From Eurosta solidaginis (Eukaryota > Arthropoda > Insecta > Diptera > Tephritidae), in assembly GCF_040869045.1 (NCBI RefSeq), contig NW_027136969.1:124001-188000 (forward strand): DNA of 64,000 nt, in the 5' to 3' direction. Numbering within the stretch: the stretch's first letter is position 1; each line of letters begins with the position of its first letter. The notes below the pieces were generated by a model that made no database searches, was not told where the DNA came from, and saw nothing but the letters and a program-made list of their open reading frames with translations. The translations under genes were made by a program, and so were the position numbers. This document shows positions 1 through 14,400 of the stretch, piece by piece.

Positions 1-499
1 ATTTGTTTTGGTTACTCGACGTCTCCGTTCTCGTGTAGCCTACAGTTTTTTTTTTAATTTGCTTACCGGGCTAAAGGTTAGCATGTTTAAAATACGTAAG
101 TCGCTTTGTTCAACAAATTTGAGTAGATAACTCATCAGTTGTTTGCATCAGAGCGACAATTTTTGAGATAGTTATTAAAACTGTTTAAAGGTTGTCAAAC
201 GTTGTTTCTCGTTGTATATCCTTTAATTCTAGAGTTTAATTGATAAATAACGTGTACGAATTTGTTTAACGTATTTGTTTTGGTTACTCGACGTCTCCGT
301 TCTCGTGTAGCCTACATATTGCGTTTTTTTTTTAATTTGCTTACCGGGCTAAAGGTTAGCATGCTTAAAATACGTAAGTCGTTTTGTTCATCATATTTAA
401 GTAGATAACTCATCAGTTGTTTGCATCAGAGCGATAATTTTTGAGATAGTTATTAAAACTGTTTAAAGGTTGTCAAACGTTGTTTCTCGTTGTATATCC

Positions 500-517
500 T
501 TTAATTCTAGAGTTAAA
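500..517. repeat. Imperfect 18-bp palindrome within each satellite monomer (representative copy)
   Basis: TTTAATTCTAGAGTTAAA is its own reverse complement at 16 of 18 positions, centred on TCTAGA. It recurs once per monomer through both arrays. Many right-block copies carry a T-to-C change (TCCTAGA) that weakens the centre but keeps CTAG. Such dyads can be protein-binding or cruciform-forming sites in satellites; no function is shown here. Confidence 0.6.
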
Positions 518-3500
518 TTGATAAATAACGTGTACGAATTTGTTTAACGCATTTGTTTTGGTTACTCGACGTCTCCGTTCTCGTGTAGCCCACATATTGC
601 GTTTTTTTTTTAATTTGCTTACCGGGCTAAAGGTTAGCATGTTTAAAATACGTAAGTCGTTTTGTTCAACAAATTTAAGTAGATAACTCATCAGTTGTTT
701 GTATCAGAGCGACAATTTTTGAGATAGTTATTAAAACTGTTTAAAGGTTGTCAAACGTTGTTTCTCGTTGTATATCCTTTAATTCTAGAGTTAAATTGAT
801 AAATAACGTGTACGAATTTGTTTAACGCATTTGTTTTGGTTACTCGACGTCTCCGCTCTCGTGTAGCCTACATATTGCGTTTTTTTTTTTTTAATTTGCT
901 TACCGGGCTAAAGGTTAGCATGTTTAAAATACGTAAGTCGTTTTGTTCATAAAATTTAAGTAGCTAACTCATCAGTTGTTTGCATCAGAGCGACAATTTT
1001 TGAGATAGTTATTAAAACTGTTTTAAGGTTGTCAAACGTTGTTTCTCGTTGTATATCCTTTAATTCTAGAGTTAAATTGATAAATAACGTGTACGAATTT
1101 GTTTAGCGCATTTGTTTTGGTTACTCGACGTCTCCGTTCTCGTGTAGCCTACATATTGCGTTTTTTTTTTAATTTGCTTACCGGGCTAAAGGTTAGCATG
1201 CTTAAAATACGTAAGTCGTTTTGTTCATCAAATTTAAGTAGATAACTCATCAGTTGTTTGCATCAGAGCGATAATTTTTGAGATAGTTATTAAAACTGTT
1301 TAAAGGTTGTCAAACGTTGTTTCTCGTTGTATATCCTTTAATTCTAGAGTTAAATTGATAAATAACGTGTACGAATTTGTTTAACGCATTTGTTTTGGTT
1401 ACTCGACGTCTCCGTTCTCGTGTAGCCTACATATTGCGTTTTTTTTTTAATTTGCTTACCGGGCTAAAGGTTAGCATGTTTAAAATACGTAAGTCGTTTT
1501 GTTCATCATATTTAAGTAGATAACTCATCAGTTGTTTGCATCAGAGCGATAATTTTTGAGATAGTTATTAAAACTGTTTAAAGGTTGTCAAACGTTGTTT
1601 CTCGTTGTATATCCTTTAATTCTAGAGTTAAATTGATAAATAACGTGTACGAATTTGTTTAACGCATTTGTTTTGGTTACTCGACGTCTCCGTTCTCGTG
1701 TAGCCTACATATTGCGTTTTTTTTTTTAATTTGCTTACCGGGCTAAAGGTTAGCATGTTTAAAATACGTAAGTCGTTTTGTTCAACAAATTTAAGTAGAT
1801 AACTCATCAGTTGTTTGCATCAGAGCGACAATTTTTGAGATAGTTATTAAAACTGTTTAAAGGTTATCAAACGTTGTTTCTCGTTGTATATCCTTTAACT
1901 CTAGAGTTAAATTGATAAATAACGTGTACGAATTTGTTTAACGTATTTGTTTTGGTTACTCGACGTCTTCGTTCTCGTGTAGCCTACATATTGGGTTTTT
2001 TTTAATTTGCTTACCGGGCTAAAGGTTAGCATGCCTAAAATACGTAAGTCGTTTTGTTCATCAAATTAAAGTAGATAACTCATCAGTTGTTTGCATCAGA
2101 GCGATAATTTTTGAGATAGTTATTAAAACTGTTTAAAAGTTGTCAAACGTTGTTTCTCGTTGTATATCCTTTAATTCTAGAGTTAAATTGATAAATAGCG
2201 TGTACGAATTTGTTTAACGCATTTGTTTTGGTTACTCGACGTCTCCGTTCTCGTGTAGCCTACATATTGCGTTTTTTTTTTAATTTGCTTACCGGGCTAA
2301 AGGTTAGCATGTTTAAAATACGTAAGTCGTTTTGTTCATCATATTTAAGTAGATAACTCATCAGTTGTTTGCATCAGAGCGATAATTTTTGAGATAGTTA
2401 TTAAAACTGTTTAAAGGTTGTCAAACGTTGTTTCTCGTTGTATATCCTTTAATTCTAGAGTTAAATTGATAAATAACGTGTACGAATTTGTTTAACGCAT
2501 TTGTTTTGGTTACTCGACGTCTCCGTTCTCGTGTAGCCTACATATTGCGTTTTTTTTTAATTTGCTTACCGGGCTAAATGTTAGCATGTTTAAAATACGT
2601 AAGTCGTTTTGTTCATCATATTTAAGTAGATAACTCATCAGTTGTTTGCATCAGAGCGATAATTTTTGAGATAGTTATTAAAACTGTTTAAAGGTTGTCA
2701 AACGTTGTTTCTCGTTGTATATCCTTTAATTCTAGAGTTAAATTAATAAATAACGTGTACGAATTTGTTTAACGTATTTGTTTTGGTTACTCGACGTCTC
2801 CGTTCTCGTGTAGCCTACATATTGCGTTTTTTTTTTAATTTGCTTACCGGGCTAAAGGTTAGCATGCTTAAAATACGTAAGTCGTTTTGTTCATCATATT
2901 TAAGTAGATAACTCATCAGTTGTTTGCATCAGAGCGATAATTTTTGAGATAGTTATTAAAACTGTTTAAAGGTTGTCAAACGTTGTTTCTCGTTGATTTC
3001 TCGTTTAATTCTAGAGTTAAATTGATAAATAACGTGTACGAATTTGTTTAACGCATTTGTTTTGGTTACTCGACGTCTCCGTTCTCGTGTAGCCCACATA
3101 TTGCGTTTTTTTTTTAATTTGCTTACTGGGCTAAAGGTTAGCATGTTTAAAATACGTAAGTCGTTTTGTTCATCATATTTAAGTAGATAACTCATCAGTT
3201 GTTTGCATCAGAGCGATAATTTTTGAGATAGTTATTAAAACTGTTTAAAGGTTGTCAAACGTTGTTTCTCGTTGTATATCCTTTAATTCTAGAGTTAAAT
3301 TGATAAATAACGTGTACGAATTTGTTTAACGCATTTGTTTTGGTTACTCGACGTCTCCGTTCTCGTGTAGCCTACATATTGCGTTTTTTTTTTAATTTGC
3401 TTACCGGGCTAAAGGTTAGCATGTTTAAAATACGTAAGTCGTTTTGTTCAACAAATTTAAGTAGATAACTCATCAGTTGTTTGCATCAGAGCGACAATTT

Positions 3501-5277
3501 TTGAGATAGTTATTAAAACTGTTTAAAGGTTGTCAAACGTTGTTTCTCGTTGTATATCCTTTAATTCTAGAGTTAAATTGATAAATAACGTGTACGAATT
3601 TGTTTAACGCATTTGTTTTGGTTACTCGACGTCTCCGTTCTCGTGTAGCCTACATATTGCGTTTTTTTTTTATTTGCTTACCGGGCTAAAGGTTAGCATG
3701 TTTAAAATACGTAAGTCGTTTTGTTCATAAAATTTAAGTAGATAACTCATCAGTTGTTTGCATCAGAGCGACAATTTTTGAGATAGTTATTAAAACTGTT
3801 TAAAGGTTGTCAAACGTTGTTTCTCGTTGTATATCCTTTAATTCTAGAGTTAAATTGATAAATAACGTATACGAATTTGTTTAACGCATTTGTTTTGGTT
3901 ACTCGACGTCTCCGTTCTCGTGTAGCCTACATATTGCGTTTTTTTTTAAATTTGCTTACCGGGCTAAAGGTTAGCATGTTTAAAATACGTAAGTCGTTTT
4001 GTTCATCAAATTTAAGTAGATAACTCATCAGTTGTTTGCATCAGAGCGATAATTTTTGAGATAGTTATTAAAACTGTTTAAAGGTTGTCAAACGTTGTTT
4101 CTCGTTGTATATCCTTTAATTCTAGAGTTAAATTGATAAATAACGTGTACGAATTTGTTTAACGCATTTGTTTTGGTTACTCGACGTCTCCGTTCTCGTG
4201 TAGCCTACATATTGCGTTTTTTTTTTTAATTTGCTTACCGGGCTAAAGGTTAGCATGTTTAAAATACGAAAGTCGTTTTGTTCATCAAATTTAAGTAGAT
4301 AACTCATCAGTTGTTTGCATCAGAGCGATAATTTTTGAGATAGTTATTAAAACTGTTTAAAGGTTGTCAAACGTTGTTTCTCGTTGTATATCCTTTAATT
4401 CTAGAGTTAAATTGATAAATAACGTGTACGAATTTGTTTAACGCATTTGTTTTGGTTACTCGACGTCTCCGTTCTCGTGTAGCCTACATGTTGCGTTTTT
4501 TTTTTAATTTGCTTACCGGGCTAAAGGTTAGCATGTTTAAAATACGTAAGTCGTTTTGTTCATCAAATTTAAGTAGATAACTCATCAGTTGTTTGCATCA
4601 GAGCGACAATTTTTGAGATAGTTATTAAAACTGTTTAAAGGTTGTCAAACGTTGTTTCTCGTTGTATATCCTTTAATTCTAGAGTTAAATTGATAAATAA
4701 CGTGTACGAATTTGTTTAACGCATTTGGTTTGGTTACTCGACGTCTCCGTTCTCGTGTAGCCTACATATTGCGTTTTTTTTTTAATTTGCTTACCGGGCT
4801 AAAGGTTAGCATGCTTAAAATACGTAAGTCGTTTTGTTCATCAAATTTAAGTAGATAACTCATCAGTTGTTTGCATCAGAGCGACAATTTTTGAGATAGT
4901 TATTAAAACTGTTTATAGGTTGTCAAACGTTGTTTCTCGTTGTATATCCTTTAATTCTAGAGTTAAATTGATAAATAACGCGTACGAATTTGTTTAACGT
5001 ATTTGTTTTGGTTACTCGACGTCTCCGTTCTCGTGTAGCCTACATATTGGGTTTTTTTTTAATTTGCTTACCGGGGTAAAGGTTAGCATGCTTAAAATAC
5101 GTAAGTCGTTTTGTTCATCAAATTTAAGTAGATAACTCATCAGTTGTTTGCATCAGAGCGATAATTTTTGAGATAGTTATTAAAACTGTTTAAAGGTTGT
5201 CAAACGTTGTTTCTCGTTGTATATCCTTTAATTCTAGAGTTAAGTTGATAAATAACGTGTACGAATTTGTTTAACGC

Positions 5278-5363
5278 ATTTGTTTTGGTTACTCGACGTC
5301 TCCGTTCTCGTGTAGCCTACATATTGCGTTTTTTTTTTAATTTGCTTACCGGGCTAAAGGTTT
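5278..5363. repeat. Truncated satellite monomer (86 bp)
   Basis: This monomer begins normally but stops after CCGGGCTAAAGG and jumps directly into TTTGTTTGTTTTGG of the next monomer, so about 192 bp are missing. The monomer that follows (CCTACAGTTTT, AAGTCGCTTTG, AAATTTGAG, AGAGTTTAATTG) closely matches the first monomer of the window at 1-272. The junction is therefore probably an unequal-exchange breakpoint that re-joined the array out of register. Confidence 0.85.
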
Positions 5364-8300
5364 GTTTGTTTTGGTTACTCGACGTCTCCGTTCTCGTGTA
5401 GCCTACAGTTTTTTTTTTAATTTGCTTACCGGGCTAAAGGTTAGCATGTTTAAAATACGTAAGTCGCTTTGTTCAACAAATTTGAGTAGATAACTCATCA
5501 GTTGTTTGCATCAGAGCGACAATTTTTGAGATAGTTATTAAAACTGTTTAAAGGTTGTCAAACGTTGTTTCTCGTTGTATATCCTTTAATTCTAGAGTTT
5601 AATTGATAAATAACGTGTACGAATTTGTTTAACGTATTTGTTTTGGTTACTCGACGTCTCCGTTCTCGTGTAGCCTACATATTGCGTTTTTTTTTTAATT
5701 TGCTTACCGGGCTAAAGGTTAGCATGTTTAAAATACGTAAGTCGTTTTGTTCATCAAATTTAAGTAGATAACTCATCAGTTGTTTGCATCAGAGCGATAA
5801 TTTTTGAGATAGTTATTAAAACTGTTTAAAGGTTGTCAAACGTTGTTTCTCGTTGTATATCCTTTAATTCTAGAGTTAAATTGATAAATAACGTGTACGA
5901 ATTTGTTTAACGCATTTGTTTTGGTTACTCGACGTCTCCGTTCTCGTGTAGCCTACATATTGCGTTTTTTTTTTTATTTGCTTACCGGGCTAAAGGTTAG
6001 CATGTTTAAAATACGTAAGTCGTTTTGTTCAACAAATTTGAGTAGATAACTCAGCAGTTGTTTGCATCAGAGCGACAATTTTTGAGATAGTTATTAAAAC
6101 TGTTTAAAGGTTGTCAAACGTTGTTTCTCGTTGTATATCCTTTAATTCTAGAGTTAAATTGATAAATAACGTGTACGAATTTGTTTAACGCATTTGTTTT
6201 GGTTACTCGACGTCTCCGTTCTCGTGTAGCCTACATATTGCGTTTTTTTTTTAATTTGCTTACCGGGCTAAAGGTTAGCATGTTTAAAATACGTAAGTCG
6301 TTTTGTTCATCAAATTTAAGTAGATAACTCATCAGTTGTTTGCATCAGAGCGATAATTTTTGAGATAGTTATTAAAACTGTTTAAAGGTTGTCAAACGTT
6401 GTTTCTCGTTGTATATCCTTTAATTCTAGAGTTAAATTGATAAATAACGTGTACGAATTTGTTTAACGCATTTGTTTTGGTTACTCGACGTCTCCGTTCT
6501 CGTGTAGCCCACATATTGCGTTTTTTTTTTAATTTGCTTACCGGGCTAAAGGTTAGCATGTTTAAAATACGTAAGTCGTTTTGTTCATCATATTTAAGTA
6601 GATAACTCATCAGTTGTTTGCATCAGAGCGATAATTTTTGAGATAGTTATTAAAACTGTTTAAAGGTTGTCAAACGTTGTTTCTCGTTGTATATCCTTTA
6701 ATTCTACAGTTAAATTGATAAATAACGTGTACGAATTTGTTTAACGTATTTGTTTTGGTTACTCGACGTCTCCGTTCTCGTGTAGCCTACATATTGCGTT
6801 TTTTTTTAATTTGCTTACCGGGCTAAAGGTTAGCATGTTTAAAATACGTAAGTCGTTTTTTTCAACAAATTTGAGTAGATAACTCAGCAGTTGTTTGCAT
6901 CAGAGCGACAATTTTTGAGATAGTTATTAAAACTGTTTAAAGGTTGTCAAACGTTGTTTCTCGTTGTATATCCTTTAATTCTAGAGTTAAATTGATAAAT
7001 AACGTGTACGAATTTGTTTAACGCATTTGTTTTGGTTACTCGACGTCTCCGTTTTCGTGTAGCCTACATATTGCGTTTTTTTTTAATTTGCTTACCGGGC
7101 TAAAGGTTAGCATGCTTAAACTACGTAAGTCGTTTTGTTCAACAAATTTGAGTAGATAACTCATCAGTTGTTTGCATCAGAGCGATAATTTTTGAGATAG
7201 TTATTAAAACTGTTTAAAGGTTGTCAAACGTTGTTTCTCGTTGCATATCCTTTAATTCTAGAGTTAAGTTGATAAATAACGTGTACGAATTTGTTTAACG
7301 CATTTGTTTTGGTTACTCGACGTCTCCGTTCTCGTGTAGCCCACATATTGCGTTTTTTTTTTAATTTGCTTACCGGGCTAAAGGTTAGCATGTTTAAAAT
7401 ACGTAAGTCGCTTTGTTCAACAAATTTGAGTAGATAACTCATCAGTTGTTTGCATCAGAGCGATAATTTTTGAGATAGTTATTAAAACTGTTTAAAGGTT
7501 GTCAAACGTTGTTTCTCGTTGTATATCCTTTAATTCTAGAGTTAAATTGATAAATAACGCGTACGAATTTGTTTAACGTATTTGTTTTGGTTACTCGACG
7601 TCTCCGTTCTCGTGTAGCCTACATATTGGGTTTTTTTTTAATTTGCTTACCGGGGTAAAGGTTAGCATGCTTAAAATACGTAAGTCGTTTTGTTCATCAA
7701 ATTTAAGTAGATAACTCATCAGTTGTTTGCATCAGAGCGATAATTTTTGAGATAGTTATTAAAACTGTTTAAAGGTTGTCAAACGTTGTTTCTCGTTGTA
7801 TATCCTTTAATTCTAGAGTTAAGTTGATAAATAACGTGTACGAATTTGTTTAACGCATTTGTTTTGGTTACTCGACGTCTCCGTTCTCGTGTAGCCTACA
7901 TATTGCGTTTTTTTTTTAATTTGCTTACCGGGCTAAAGGTTAGCATGTTTAAAATTCGTAAGTTGTTTTGTTCATCATATTTAAGTAGATAACTCATCAG
8001 TTGTTTGCATCAGAGAGATAATTTTTGAGATAGTTATTAAAACTGTTTAAAGGTTGTCAAACGTTGTTTCTCGTTGTATATCCTTTAATTCTAGAGTTAA
8101 ATTGATAAATAACGTGTACGAATTTGTTTAACGCATTTGTTTTGGTTACTCGACGTCTCCGTTCTCGTGTAGCCTACATATTGCGTTTTTTTTTTAATTT
8201 GCTTACCGGGCTAAAGGTTAGCATGCTTAAAATACGTAAGTCGTTTTGTTCATCAAATTTAAGTAGATAACTCATCAGTTGTTTGCATCAGAGCGACAAT

Positions 8301-8462
8301 TTTTGAGATAGTTATTAAAACTGTTTATAGGTTGTCGAACGTTGTTTCTCGTTGTATATCCTTTAATTCTAGAGTTAAATTGATAAATAACGTGTACGAA
8401 TTTGTTTAACGTATTTGTTTTGGTTACTCGACGTCTCCGTTCTCGTGTAGCCTACATATTGG

Positions 8463-11400
8463 GTTTTTTTTTAATTTGCTTACCGGGCTAAAGGTTAGCA
8501 TGCTTAAAATACGTAAGTCGTTTTGTTCATCAAATTTAAGTAGATAACTCATCAGTTGTTTGCATCAGAGCGATAATTTTTGAGATAGTTATTAAAACTG
8601 TTTAAAGGTTGTCAAACGTTGTTTCTCGTTGTATATCCTTTAATTCTAAAGTTAAATTGATAAATAACGTGTACGAATTTGTTTAACGCATTTGTTTTGG
8701 TTACTCGACGTCTCCGTTCTCGTGTAGCCTACATATTGCGTTTTTTTTTTTAATTTGCTTACCGGGCTAAAGGTTAGTATGTTTAAAATACGTAAGTCGT
8801 TTTGTTCATCATATTTAAGTAGATAACTCATCAGTTGTTTGCATCAGAGCGATAATTTTTGAGATAGTTATTAAAACTGTTTAAAGGTTGTCAAACGTTG
8901 TTTCTCGTTGTATATCCTTTAATTCTAGAGTTAAATTGATAAATAACGTGTACGAATTTGTTTAACGCATTTGTTTTGGTTACTCGACGTCTCCGTTCTC
9001 GTGTAGCCTACATATTGCGTTTTTTTTTTAATTTGCTTACCGGGCTAAAGGTTAGCATGTTTAAAATACGTAAGTCGTTTTGTTCATCATATTTAAGTAG
9101 ATAACTCATCAGTTGTTTGCATCAGAGCGATAATTTTTGAGATAGTTATTAAAACTGTTTAAAGGTTGTCAAACGTTGTTTCTCGTTGTATATCCTTTAA
9201 TTCTAGAGTTAAATTGATAAATAACGTGTACGAATTTGTTTAACGCATTTGTTTTGGTTACTCGACGTCTCCGTTCTCGTGTAGCCTACATGTTGCGTTT
9301 TTTTTTTAATTTGATTACCGGGCTAAAGGTTAGCATGTTTAAAATACGTAAGTCGTTTTGTTCATCAAATTTAAGTAGATAACTCATCAGTTGTTTGCAT
9401 CAGAGCGACAATTTTTGAGATAGTTATTAAAACTGTTTAAAGGTTGTCAAACGTTGTTTCTCGTTGTATATCCTTTAATTCTAGAGTTAAATTGATAAAT
9501 AACGTGTACGAATTTGTTTAACGCATTTGGTTTGGTTACTCGACGTCTCCGTTCTCGTGTAGCCTACATATTGCGTTTTTTTTTAATTTGCTTACCGGGC
9601 TAAAGGTTAGCATGTTTAAAATACGTAAGTCGTTTTTTTCAACAAATTTGAGTAGATAACTCAGCAGTTGTTTGCATCAGAGCGACAATTTTTGAGATAG
9701 TTATTAAAACTGTTTAAAGGTTGTCAAACGTTGTTTCTCGTTGTATATCCTTTAATTCTAGAGTTAAATTGATAAATAACGTGTACGAATTTGTTTAACG
9801 CATTTGTTTTGGTTACTCGACGTCTCCGTTCTCGTGTAGCCTACATATTGCGTTTTTTTTTAATTTGCTTACCGGGCTAAAGGTTAGCATGCTTAAACTA
9901 CGTAAGTCGTTTTGTTCAACAAATTTGAGTAGATAACTCATCAGTTGTTTGCATCAGAGCGATAATTTTTGAGATAGTTATTAAAACTGTTTAAAGGTTG
10001 TCAAACGTTGTTTCTCGTTGCATATCCTTTAATTCTAGAGTTAAGTTGATAAATAACGTGTACGAATTTGTTTAACGCATTTGTTTTGGTTACTCGACGT
10101 CTCCGTTCTCGTGTAGCCCACATATTGCGTTTTTTTTTTAATTTGCTTACCGGGCTAAAGGTTAGCATGTTTAAAATACGTAAGTCGCTTTGTTCAACAA
10201 ATTTGAGTAGATAACTCATCAGTTGTTTGCATCAGAGCGATAATTTTTGAGATAGTTATTAAAACTGTTTAAAGGTTGTCAAACGTTGTTTCTCGTTGTA
10301 TATCCTTTAATTCTAGAGTTAAATTGATAAATAACGTGTACGAATTTGTTTAACGCATTTGTTTTGGTTACTCGACGTCTCCGTTCTCGTGTAGCCTACA
10401 TGTTGCGTTTTTTTTTTTAATTTGCTTACCGGGCTAAAGGTTAGCATGTTTAAAATACGTAAGTCGTTTTGTTCATCAAATTTAAGTAGATAACTCATCA
10501 GTTGTTTGCATCAGAGCGACAATTTTTGAGATAGTTATTAAAACTGTTTAAAGGTTGTCAAACGTTGTTTCTCGTTGTATATCCTTTAATTCTAGAGTTA
10601 AATTGATAAATAACGTGTACGAATTTGTTTAACGCATTTGGTTTGGTTACTCGACGTCTCCGTTCTCGTGTAGCCTACATATTGCGTTTTTTTTTTTAAT
10701 TTGCTTACCGGGCTAAAGGTTAGCATGCTTAAAATACGTAAGTCGTTTTGTTCATCAAATTTAAGTAGATAACTCATCAGTTGTTTGCATCAGAGCGACA
10801 ATTTTTGAGATAGTTATTAAAACTGTTTATAGGTTGTCAAACGTTGTTTCTCGTTGTATATCCTTTAATTCTAGAGTTAAATTGATAAATAACGCGTACG
10901 AATTTGTTTAACGTATTTGTTTTGGTTACTCGACGTCTCCGTTCTCGTGTAGCCTACATATTGGGTTTTTTTTTAATTTGCTTACCGGGGTAAAGGTTAG
11001 CATGCTTAAAATACGTAAGTCGTTTTGTTCATCAAATTTAAGTAGATAACTCATCAGTTGTTTGCATCAGAGCGATAATTTTTGAGATAGTTATTAAAAC
11101 TGTTTAAAGGTTGTCAAACGTTGTTTCTCGTTGTATATCCTTTAATTCTAGAGTTAAGTTGATAAATAACGTGTACGAATTTGTTTAACGCATTTGTTTT
11201 GGTTACTCGACGTCTCCGTTCTCGTGTAGCCTACATATTGCGTTTTTTTTTTAATTTGCTTACCGGGCTAAAGGTTAGCATGTTTAAAATTCGTAAGTTG
11301 TTTTGTTCATCATATTTAAGTAGATAACTCATCAGTTGTTTGCATCAGAGCGATAATTTTTGAGATAGTTATTAAAACTGTTTAAAGGTTGTCAAACGTT

Positions 11401-14400
11401 GTTTCTCGTTGTATATCCTTTAATTCTAGAGTTAAATTGATAAATAACGTGTACGAATTTGTTTAACGCATTTGTTTTGGTTACTCGACGTCTCCGTTCT
11501 CGTGTAGCCTACATATTGCGTTTTTTTTTTAATTTGCTTACCGGGCTAAAGGTTAGCATGCTTAAAATACGTAAGTCGTTTTGTTCATCAAATTTAAGTA
11601 GATAACTCATCAGTTGTTTGCATCAGAGCGACAATTTTTGAGATAGTTATTAAAACTGTTTATAGGTTGTCGAACGTTGTTTCTCGTTGTATATCCTTTA
11701 ATTCTAGAGTTAAATTGATAAATAACGTGTACGAATTTGTTTAACGTATTTGTTTTGGTTACTCGACGTCTCCGTTCTCGTGTAGCCTACATATTGGGTT
11801 TTTTTTTAATTTGCTTACCGGGCTAAAGGTTAGCATGCTTAAAATACGTAAGTCGTTTTGTTCATCAAATTTAAGTAGATAACTCATCAGTTGTTTGCAT
11901 CAGAGCGATAATTTTTGAGATAGTTATTAAAACTGTTTAAAGGTTGTCAAACGTTGTTTCTCGTTGTATATCCGTTAATTCTAAAGTTAAATTGATAAAT
12001 AACGTGTACGAATTTGTTTAACGCATTTGTTTTGGTTACTCGACGTCTCCGTTCTCGTGTAGCCTACATATTGCGTTTTTTTTTTTAATTTGCTTACCGG
12101 GCTAAAGGTTAGCATGTTTAAAATACGTAAGTCGTTTTGTTCATCATATTTAAGTAGATAATCATCAGTTGTTTGCATCAGAGCGATAATTTTTGAGATA
12201 GTTATTAAAACTGTTTAAAGGTTGTCAAACGTTGTTTCTCGTTGTATATCCTTTAATTCTAGAGTTAAATTGATAAATAACGTGTACGAATTTGTTTAAC
12301 GCATTTGTTTTGGTTACTCGACGTCTCCGTTCTCGTGTAGCCTACATATTGCGTTTTTTTTTTAATTTGCTTACCGGGCTAAAGGTTAGCATGTTTAAAA
12401 TACGTAAGTCGTTTTGTTCATCATATTTAAGTAGATAACTCATCAGTTGTTTGCATCAGAGCGATAATTTTTGAGATAGTTATTAAAACTGTTTAAAGGT
12501 TGTCAAACGTTGTTTCTCGTTGTATATCCTTTAATTCTAGAGTTAAATTGATAAATAACGTGTACGAATTTGTTTAACGCATTTGTTTTGGTTACTCGAC
12601 GTCTCCGTTCTCGTGTAGCCTACATATTGCGTTTTTTTTTTAATTTGCTTACCGGGCTAAAGGTTAGCATGTTTAAAATACGTAAGTCGTTTTGTTCAAC
12701 AAATTTAAGTAGATAACTCATCAGTTGTTTGCATCCTAAAACTGTTTAAAGGTTGTCAAACGTTGTTTCTCGTTGTATATCCTTTAATTCTAGAGTTAAA
12801 TTGATAAATAACGTGTACGAATTTGTTTAACGCATTTGTTTTGGTTTCTCGACGTCTCCGTTCTCGTGTAGCCCACATATTGCGTTTTTTTTTTAATTTG
12901 CTTACCGGGCTAAAGGTTAGCATGTTTAAAATACGTAAGTCGTTTTGTTCATCATATTTAAGTAGATAACTCATCAGTTGTTTGCATCAGAGCGATAATT
13001 TTTGAGATAGTTATTAAAACTGTTTAAAGGTTGTCAAACGTTGTTTCTCGTTGTATATCCTTTAATTCTAGAGTTAAATTGATAAATAACGTGTACGAAT
13101 TTGTTTAACGCATTTGTTTTGGTTAGTCGACGTCTCCGTTCTCGTGTAGCCTACATATTGCGTTTTTTTTTTAATTTGCTTACCGGGCTAAAGGTTAGCA
13201 TGTTTAAAATACGTAAGTCGTTTTGTTCAACGAATTTAAGTAGATAACTCATCAGTTGTTTGCATCAGAGCGACAATTTTTGAGATAGTTATTAAAACTG
13301 TTTAAAGGTTGTCAAACGTTGTTTCTCGTTGTATATCCTTTAATTCTAGAGTTAAATTGATAAATAACGTGTACGAATTTGTTTAACGCATTTGTTTTGG
13401 TTACTCGACGTCTCCGTTCTCGTGTAGCCTACATATTGCGTTTTTTTTTTAATTTGCTTTCCGGGCTAAAGGTTAGCATGTTTAAAATACGTAAGTCGTT
13501 TTGTTCATAAAATTTAAGTAGATAACTCATCAGTTGTTTGCATCAGAGCGACAATTTTTGAGATAGTTATTAAAACTGTTTAAAGGTTGTCAAACGTTGT
13601 TTCTCGTTGTATATCCTTTAATTCTAGAGTTAAATTGATAAATAACGTATACGAATTTGTTTAACGCATTTGTTTTGGTTACTCGACGTGTCCGTTCTCG
13701 TGTAGCCTACATATTGCGTTTTTTTTTAATTTGCTTACCGGGCTAAAAGTTAGCATGTTTAAAATACGTAAGTCGTTTTGTTCATCAAATTTAAGTAGAT
13801 AACTCATCAGTTGTTTGCATCAGAGCGATAATTTTTGAGATAATTATTAAAACTGTTTAAAGGTTGTCAAACGTTGTTTCTCGTTGTATATCCTTTAATT
13901 CTAGAGTTAAATTGATAAATAACGTATACGAATTTGTTTAACGCATTTGTTTTGGTTACTCGACGTGTCCGTTCTCGTGTAGCCTACATATTGCGTTTTT
14001 TTTTAATTTGCTTACCGGGCTAAAGGTTATCATGCTTAAAATACGTAAGTCGTTTTGTTCATCAAATTTAAGTAGATAACTCATCAGTTGTTTGCATCAG
14101 AGCGATAATTTTTGAGATAGTTATTAAAACTGTTTAAAGGTTGTCAAACGTTGTTTCTCGTTGTATATCCTTTAATTCTAAAGTTAAATTGATAAATAAC
14201 GTGTACGAATTTGTTTAACGCATTTGTTTTGGTTACTCGACGTCTCCGTTCTCGTGTAGCCTACATATTGCGTTTTTTTTTTTAATTTGCTTACCGGGCT
14301 AAAGGTTAGTATGTTTAAAATACGTAAGTCGTTTTGTTCATCATATTTAAGTAGATAACTCATCAGTTGTTTGCATCAGAGCGATAATTTTTGAGATAGT

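Noticed and set aside
60..90. Possible tRNA or pol III gene in the monomer (TTACCGGGCTAAAGG with T runs)
   Set aside because: No A/B box pair with proper spacing and no cloverleaf could be folded by eye.
473..691. Recurrent 72-codon minus-strand frame beginning MSYLL, seen in many satellite monomers
   Set aside because: It exists only where CCTAC is changed to CCCAC (which removes a TAG) and spans parts of adjacent monomers. The period is not a multiple of three, and nearby monomers lack the frame. No homology or codon signal.
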